A DNA stretch of 9,117 nt from a bacterium. GTDB taxonomy: Bacteria; JAHJDO01. Each line of letters opens with the position of its first letter. Within the stretch, counting starts at the first letter, position 1. A program made the translations under genes and the position numbers. The notes below the pieces were generated by a model that was not told the origin of the DNA, made no database searches, and saw only the letters and a program-made list of their open reading frames with translations. The stretch lies in assembly GCA_030671985.1 (NCBI GenBank), contig DAOVHI010000051.1, positions 1-9,117 of the forward strand, written 5' to 3'. Shown here one piece after another: positions 4,601-9,117 of this stretch.

Positions 4601-5791
4601 TTATTTCTCCGTTAATGCAGCAATACCCGGCAATTCAACACCGGCGAGATATTCAAGAGACGCCCCGCCGCCAGTAGATATATGGCTGATCTTATCGGCA
4701 ACACCTGCCTTATTTACCGCTGCTATGGAATCTCCTCCTCCAACGACAGTATACGCATCTTCGTTGTTGGCAAGGGCTTTGGCAATGGCGATGGTTCCAT
4801 TTGCAAATCTATCCATCTCAAATATGCCAACAGGACCATTCCAAAAGACGGTTTTGGAAAGACCAATCTCTGTTTCATATTCTTCTATTGCCTGAGGTCC
4901 TATATCAACCCCTATCCAGCCCGCAGGAACCGCTCCTCTTTCAGTTGTTATTGTTTGCGCGTCCTCAGAGATTTTCTGAACTACTACATGATCCAGAGGA
5001 GTGTGTAATTCCACGCGTGCTTTACGCATTTTCGTTATTATTTCTTTCGCGACTTCAACACTGACCTCGTCTACGAGAGAGTCGCCGATTATCCAGTTTT
5101 TTGCCTTGCAAAAAGTATATGCCACTCCGCCTCCGAGCAGCATGGTATCTATTTTGTCGATAAGCTTTTCCATAACAGGTATTTTATCAGCAAGTTTGGC
5201 CCCGCCCATAATGAGCGTAAAAGGCTTTTCAGGATTTTCTGTTAACTTATTTAAAGCTTTTATCTCTTTTTCCATTAAGAAGCCGCATGCTGCTTTGTCA
5301 ACGAACATTGCTATTCCAACTGTTGAGGCATGAGCGCGATGAGCAGTTCCAAAAGCATCGTTAACATAAATATCTGCCAGATTTGCCATGGACTGAGAGA
5401 ACCTTGCGTCGTTCTCTTTATCTTCTTTATGAAAACGCGTATTTTCGAGAAGCAGCGCGTCGCCGCTTTTTAACTTATCTACTTCTTTTTCAACTTCAGA
5501 CCCAACACAGTCATTCAGCTTGGTAACTTTTACGCCTAATAATTCCCCAAGCCTTATACCTACTGGAGTTAATCTCATCTTCTCATTTACTTTTCCTTTC
5601 GGTCGTCCAAGATGAGAAACAAGTATTAACTTAGCTTTATTTTCGATTAAATACTTAATACTCGGTAAAGCCGCTCTGATGCGCGTATCATCCGTTATAT
5701 TACAGTTATCATCCAGAGGCACATTGAAGTCAACTCTCACTAAAACTTTCTTATCTTTGACTTCTATATCTCTTAAAGACAATTTATTCAT
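4601..5791 (-). CDS. pgk: Phosphoglycerate kinase
   Basis: Transfers a phosphate from 1,3-bisphosphoglycerate to ADP, giving ATP and 3-phosphoglycerate; cytoplasmic and reversible. At 396 aa it is full length. Substrate-side motifs are RVDFNVP (19-25), SHLGRP (59-64), LLENTRF (114-120) and NDAFGTAHRAH (144-154). Nucleotide-side motifs are GGAK (196-199), FWNGPVG (316-322), GGGDS (351-355) and STGGGA (372-377). The product of the upstream gap gene is its direct substrate. The start follows the gap stop by 6 nt and has only A-rich sequence before it, with no Shine-Dalgarno, so it probably depends on ribosomes finishing gap. All expected catalytic residues, including Arg38 (RIRA), appear present. 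Confidence 0.96.
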   Translation of the reverse strand: MNKLSLRDIEVKDKKVLVRVDFNVPLDDNCNITDDTRIRAALPSIKYLIENKAKLILVSHLGRPKGKVNEKMRLTPVGIRLGELLGVKVTKLNDCVGSEVEKEVDKLKSGDALLLENTRFHKEDKENDARFSQSMANLADIYVNDAFGTAHRAHASTVGIAMFVDKAACGFLMEKEIKALNKLTENPEKPFTLIMGGAKLADKIPVMEKLIDKIDTMLLGGGVAYTFCKAKNWIIGDSLVDEVSVEVAKEIITKMRKARVELHTPLDHVVVQKISEDAQTITTERGAVPAGWIGVDIGPQAIEEYETEIGLSKTVFWNGPVGIFEMDRFANGTIAIAKALANNEDAYTVVGGGDSIAAVNKAGVADKISHISTGGGASLEYLAGVELPGIAALTEK

Positions 5792-5797
5792 ATTTTT

Positions 5798-6841
<1,044 letters not shown>

Positions 6842-6856
6842 TTACTAATTTAGGCG

Positions 6857-6885
6857 ATTATACAAAATTAAATATCAAACTTCAA
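6857..6885 (-). promoter_or_regulatory. Sigma-70-type promoter of the gap-pgk-secG-SBP operon
   Basis: On the minus strand TTGAAG (6885-6880), 17 nt, then a perfect TATAAT (6862-6857). The predicted start near 6850 leaves a leader of about 48 nt before the ATG at 6802. The four downstream genes are separated by 4-18 nt, so this is probably their shared promoter. Confidence 0.8.
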
Positions 6886-6932
6886 CAGGTTTCACATGTT
6901 TTATTTTGATTTTATTCTTTCACTCATCACTG

Positions 6933-6960
6933 GTCATTGCGAACGAAGTGAAGCAATCTC
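6933..6960. repeat. Dispersed-type short repeat with ATTGC/GCAAT dyad
   Basis: A 28-bp element beginning GTCATTGCGAACGAAG and ending GCAATCTC. This is the form of a short interspersed repeat found in unrelated bacterial genomes (GTCATTGCGAGCGAAGCGAAGC type), recognised here from memory. ATTGC (6936-6940) and GCAAT (6953-6957) can pair. A further inverted pair, GCAATCT (6953-6959) and AGATTGC (6970-6976), links it to the end of the neighbouring minus-strand gene. It sits just past that gene's stop. Confidence 0.6.
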
Positions 6961-6965
6961 GTTTT

Positions 6966-7322
6966 CTAAAGATTGCTAATTCTTCTAATGAGTTTTCTGA
7001 TTATTATGAATGAATATAACCCAAAAAACCCGAAAGCAAAGCCTACTGTCGCTAGGAGAAAAAACTCAGCTCTCTGAACTCTAGTTACCCAGCAAGAATG
7101 AAGAAGGAGCGTTTTCATGCCCTGTTCGGCTGAAGTAGTTGGCACAAACTTACTCATTTTCTCCTGTGTCTTTGATGCGCTCTTCCAAATACGTGCCATC
7201 TTCATGCCGTTAACACATAAGCCGGTAAGCATCAAAAACGTCAGAAGAGCTGCAACCAAATTAATAATAGCCCATCTTCTTGGTATCCTCATTGACTTGT
7301 CAATTCTCATATTTGGTTTCAT
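6966..7322 (-). CDS. Two-pass membrane protein, unknown function
   Basis: 118 aa, family not recognised. A basic N-terminus (RIDKSMRIPRR) leads into TM helix 1 (about 17-37), then a polar loop (about 40-85) with KMARIWKSASKTQEKMSK, TM helix 2 (about 86-108) and a basic end (RKLIRRISNL). The positive ends suggest both termini are cytoplasmic with the loop outside. The ATG at 7322 has GAGGAAA about 11 nt upstream; a second ATG four codons in is possible. It starts 21 nt after the stop of the larger membrane gene and is probably co-transcribed with it. The plus-strand frame covering the same DNA (7117-7785) is its antisense shadow. Confidence 0.6.
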   Translation of the reverse strand: MKPNMRIDKSMRIPRRWAIINLVAALLTFLMLTGLCVNGMKMARIWKSASKTQEKMSKFVPTTSAEQGMKTLLLHSCWVTRVQRAEFFLLATVGFAFGFFGLYSFIIIRKLIRRISNL

Positions 7323-7343
7323 TTTGTTGGTTTCCTCTTTTTT

Positions 7344-8063
7344 TTACTTTATCAACAATAAAGATTTAACTGCTTGTTTGTCAAAGAAAAATAAGAAGAA
7401 AAGAAAAATATATATAACAGTCAGAGTAGAGCTAATAATTAGAAGTATTTTTCCCTGTTTTCTATTCCCCCAAATTTCTGATACGCCATGTATTCCTATA
7501 ATTACCCCAACAATCGGCATGATAAGCGTTGAAATTATCGCAATGGTCATAAAAGAACTACTCCATCTTTTAGATGACAATGACTTAATATTGGAACTAT
7601 GGGCGACTGGTTCTTTTTCCCTCTTATCTATTGTTCTATCCTCAATTTGTTCTTTCGCCCCCTTCCTAATAAATCTGCAAGAAAATTCCCAAATAAGAAT
7701 AGCTATTGGTATAGCAAAAATTATCAGACTGGTATGTACTAACACTGCTGAAGACATTGAGTTAGCTAACCATGCCATAACATAACCTAAAAAGAAAATA
7801 TGCCAAACAATGTGATAATACTCTACGTCTGGATTCTTTTTGACAACGTAAGCAAACTTTCTTTTAATGATGTAATGAATTAATAGATTGGATATGGCTA
7901 ATATTAAGAAGAAAATCAAGACTGATGTATTGTCATAAAGTATAGAGTGAAATGGATTTTTACCTAACGCTCCCAAACCAAAACAGACAATTGCATATAT
8001 TAACATGGAAATGAATAACACAGATTTAACATTAACTGATTTACAACTAGAATCTTTACTCAT
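7344..8063 (-). CDS. Six-pass membrane protein with a DUF4190-like C-terminal part
   Basis: 239 aa, no firm family. About six hydrophobic helices can be seen: residues 13-33, 46-66, 84-101, 105-125, 170-192 and 205-227. A charged cytoplasmic-type linker lies at 127-167 (RKGAKEQIEDRTIDKREKEP). The last two helices flank GIHGVSEIWGNRKQGK, a layout like the DUF4190 hairpin in which a helix ending in Gly-Ile-His/Ala is followed by a short basic turn and a second helix. The ATG at 8063 has AGAGAA a few bases upstream. It precedes the 118-aa membrane gene and follows a possible tiny ORF. Function unknown; no transport or catalytic motif was seen. Confidence 0.6.
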   Translation of the reverse strand: MSKDSSCKSVNVKSVLFISMLIYAIVCFGLGALGKNPFHSILYDNTSVLIFFLILAISNLLIHYIIKRKFAYVVKKNPDVEYYHIVWHIFFLGYVMAWLANSMSSAVLVHTSLIIFAIPIAILIWEFSCRFIRKGAKEQIEDRTIDKREKEPVAHSSNIKSLSSKRWSSSFMTIAIISTLIMPIVGVIIGIHGVSEIWGNRKQGKILLIISSTLTVIYIFLFFLFFFDKQAVKSLLLIK

Positions 8064-8079
8064 AATTCTCTTTTTTGTG

Positions 8080-8160
8080 TTAGGAACCCTTGTGTTCTTC
8101 CTTCTTAATCAGCTTTCCTAATCTCTGAAACGAGTTCCGAATCATTGAGTACAGTATCAT
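8080..8160 (-). CDS. Possible 26-aa small ORF
   Basis: The peptide is MILYSMIRNSFQRLGKLIKK followed by six more polar residues. It is basic and could form an amphipathic helix. AGGAG lies 4 nt before the ATG at 8160, and the stop is 16 nt before the next gene, so it fits an operon position. Nothing else supports it. The frame is open upstream into the neighbouring gene without a better start. Confidence 0.3.
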   Translation of the reverse strand: MILYSMIRNSFQRLGKLIKKEEHKGS

Positions 8161-8183
8161 ATCTCTCCTTTCGTTTTTGTATC

Positions 8184-8203
8184 GGACAGGTCTCGACCTG
8201 TCC
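8184..8203. repeat. Perfect hairpin (8-bp arms) just past a stop codon
   Basis: GGACAGGT (8184-8191) and ACCTGTCC (8196-8203) flank CTCG. The stop codon of the minus-strand gene to its right ends at 8204, so the hairpin starts with the very next base. Elements with this GGACAGGT/ACCTGTCC core recur as dispersed repeats in other bacterial genomes as far as I recall. No U-tract follows on either strand, so mRNA 3'-end protection or a dispersed repeat is likelier than an intrinsic terminator. Confidence 0.6.
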
Positions 8204-9117
8204 CTACTTCTCACACTTCCAGACAATATCGTAGTCTTTTTTTGCTTTTCTATCGACGTCAGTTTTTGCTTTGCCGTAGAATCTTGGAATTCCTTCATCA
8301 TCTTTCATATTAGGTCCAAAGCTATAAAGCATAAATCCCTCTTTTGTTCTTTGATAAACAAGATTCTTTCCCGTAAAAGGATCGTTGTGTGTTTCTTTTA
8401 GAATGTAAGGCGCAAGATTACTTAATGTTTCAGTGTAATTACTATGTTCCTGCTTGTAAATTTTGAGAGCCAGACCTACCGCACAAACACGCACCTTTGC
8501 TTTATAACTTGTTATTGTTTCATATAATCTATCTAAATAAGTAACCGCCATTTTAGTAAAAATGCAGTATTTAGGAATCCCTTTTCCTAAATATTTTTCT
8601 ATGTCTTTAAAATTCTTGAATTTATTTATGTTTTCATGGTAAGGCGCGCTGCATAATTTCTCTAATTTTACATACATTTCAAGATTCGCTCTCATATCTC
8701 TTTTAAAAAAAGGTTTCCAAAGGCAAAAAATAAATTTATTAAAACCAGATACATTAACCTTTTTCCCCTGTATTATACACCCTGTTTTTCCTTCATAGTA
8801 TTCCTGAAATTCTCTAAGACCGAAACATCTGTCTCCTTGTATAAACCTTGTCAAGAATACTGGCTCAATATGACTTTCCAATTCAGAAATTAGTCTAGCG
8901 TAGTTCTCTGAACTCACTTTTCCGACACAAGGCATTTTCTGGAGCGAGACCATAATAAGACCATCACAAGTTATCAAGACAAGCTGTGAGGTTATTAAAG
9001 GACTATCGCCTAAGTGTTTGAATGTTTTTAAACCTATTAAATATGTCTCAAGAGCTTTATCCTGATTTCCTGATTGAGCTTCAATTAATGCCTTTGCAGA
9101 CAACAATCTTGCCGAGG
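8204..9117 (-). CDS. Large protein with pseudopilin-like C-terminal module, 5' end missing
   Basis: The frame is open to the right window edge, so the N-terminus is outside. The visible part is about 303 aa. It opens ARLLSAKALIEAQSGNQDKALETYL, a helical, TPR-like stretch. A middle domain of about 150 residues follows with many Lys, Phe and Cys. The final 105 residues contain VGLALKIYKQEHSNY, ETLSNLAPYIL, NDPFTGKNLVYQ and GFMLYSFGPNMKDDEG. That last series matches the C-terminal pattern of GspG-like (type II secretion pseudopilin) modules, which are attached to long N-terminal regions in Planctomycetes and related phyla. The usual methylated N-terminal helix is not visible. The DDEG and GPNMKDD residues recall the calcium site of GspG. 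Role unknown; it may head a small operon with the membrane genes downstream. Confidence 0.72.
   Translation of the reverse strand, partial: SARLLSAKALIEAQSGNQDKALETYLIGLKTFKHLGDSPLITSQLVLITCDGLIMVSLQKMPCVGKVSSENYARLISELESHIEPVFLTRFIQGDRCFGLREFQEYYEGKTGCIIQGKKVNVSGFNKFIFCLWKPFFKRDMRANLEMYVKLEKLCSAPYHENINKFKNFKDIEKYLGKGIPKYCIFTKMAVTYLDRLYETITSYKAKVRVCAVGLALKIYKQEHSNYTETLSNLAPYILKETHNDPFTGKNLVYQRTKEGFMLYSFGPNMKDDEGIPRFYGKAKTDVDRKAKKDYDIVWKCEK

Noticed and set aside
4682-5333. Plus-strand frames inside pgk
   Set aside because: They are shadows of a full-length pgk with all catalytic motifs.
7117-7785. 222-aa plus-strand open frame
   Set aside because: It is hydrophobic only because it mirrors two minus-strand membrane genes that have ribosome sites and operon spacing; it spans the gap between them.

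Overview
This is an AT-rich window dominated by minus-strand genes. It carries a compact glycolysis/secretion operon (gap-pgk-secG plus a peptide-binding protein gene), a thiamine-phosphate synthase, a RelBE-type toxin-antitoxin pair, the start of a DUF39 (homocysteine biosynthesis) gene, and several small membrane or secreted proteins of unknown function. The substrate-binding protein has a plain Sec signal peptide without a lipobox cysteine, which fits a two-membrane cell. The truncated gene at the right edge ends in a pseudopilin-like C-terminal module of a kind common in Planctomycetes, Verrucomicrobia and Omnitrophica relatives. With DUF39 this points to an uncultured PVC-adjacent or candidate-phylum bacterium. 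No marker here fixes the taxon, so that placement is a weak inference.

Layout. 1-172 (-): N-terminus of a DUF39 protein. 215-278 and 1375-1438: a pair of about 64-bp direct repeats, 7 mismatches, exactly 1160 bp apart. Between them lie a RelE-type toxin (334-600, -), its ribbon-helix-helix antitoxin (590-808, -) with a clear promoter/operator, and a small membrane protein (974-1270, -). 1442-2086 (+): thiE, the only confident plus-strand gene, whose promoter lies inside the right repeat. 2153-2557 (-): small secreted tryptophan-rich protein whose last codons form a perfect 22-bp palindrome. 2665-6802 (-): operon gap, pgk, secG, SBP_bac_5, read in that order from a good sigma-70-type promoter at 6857-6885. 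6966-9117 (-): a second minus-strand cluster of a truncated pseudopilin-like protein, a possible 26-aa ORF and two membrane proteins. No gene-free stretch exceeds 300 bases.

How the parts relate. Gap and Pgk carry out consecutive glycolytic steps. SecG belongs to the Sec translocon, through which the downstream exported binding protein would pass. tpiA, often found between pgk and secG, is absent. The left part looks rearranged: the left repeat copy is followed at once by a short match to an internal part of thiE, as if a second thiE 5' end had been duplicated and then eroded, leaving the toxin-antitoxin pair and the small membrane gene between the two copies. The right part contains two short dyad elements that look like dispersed genomic repeats placed just after stop codons.
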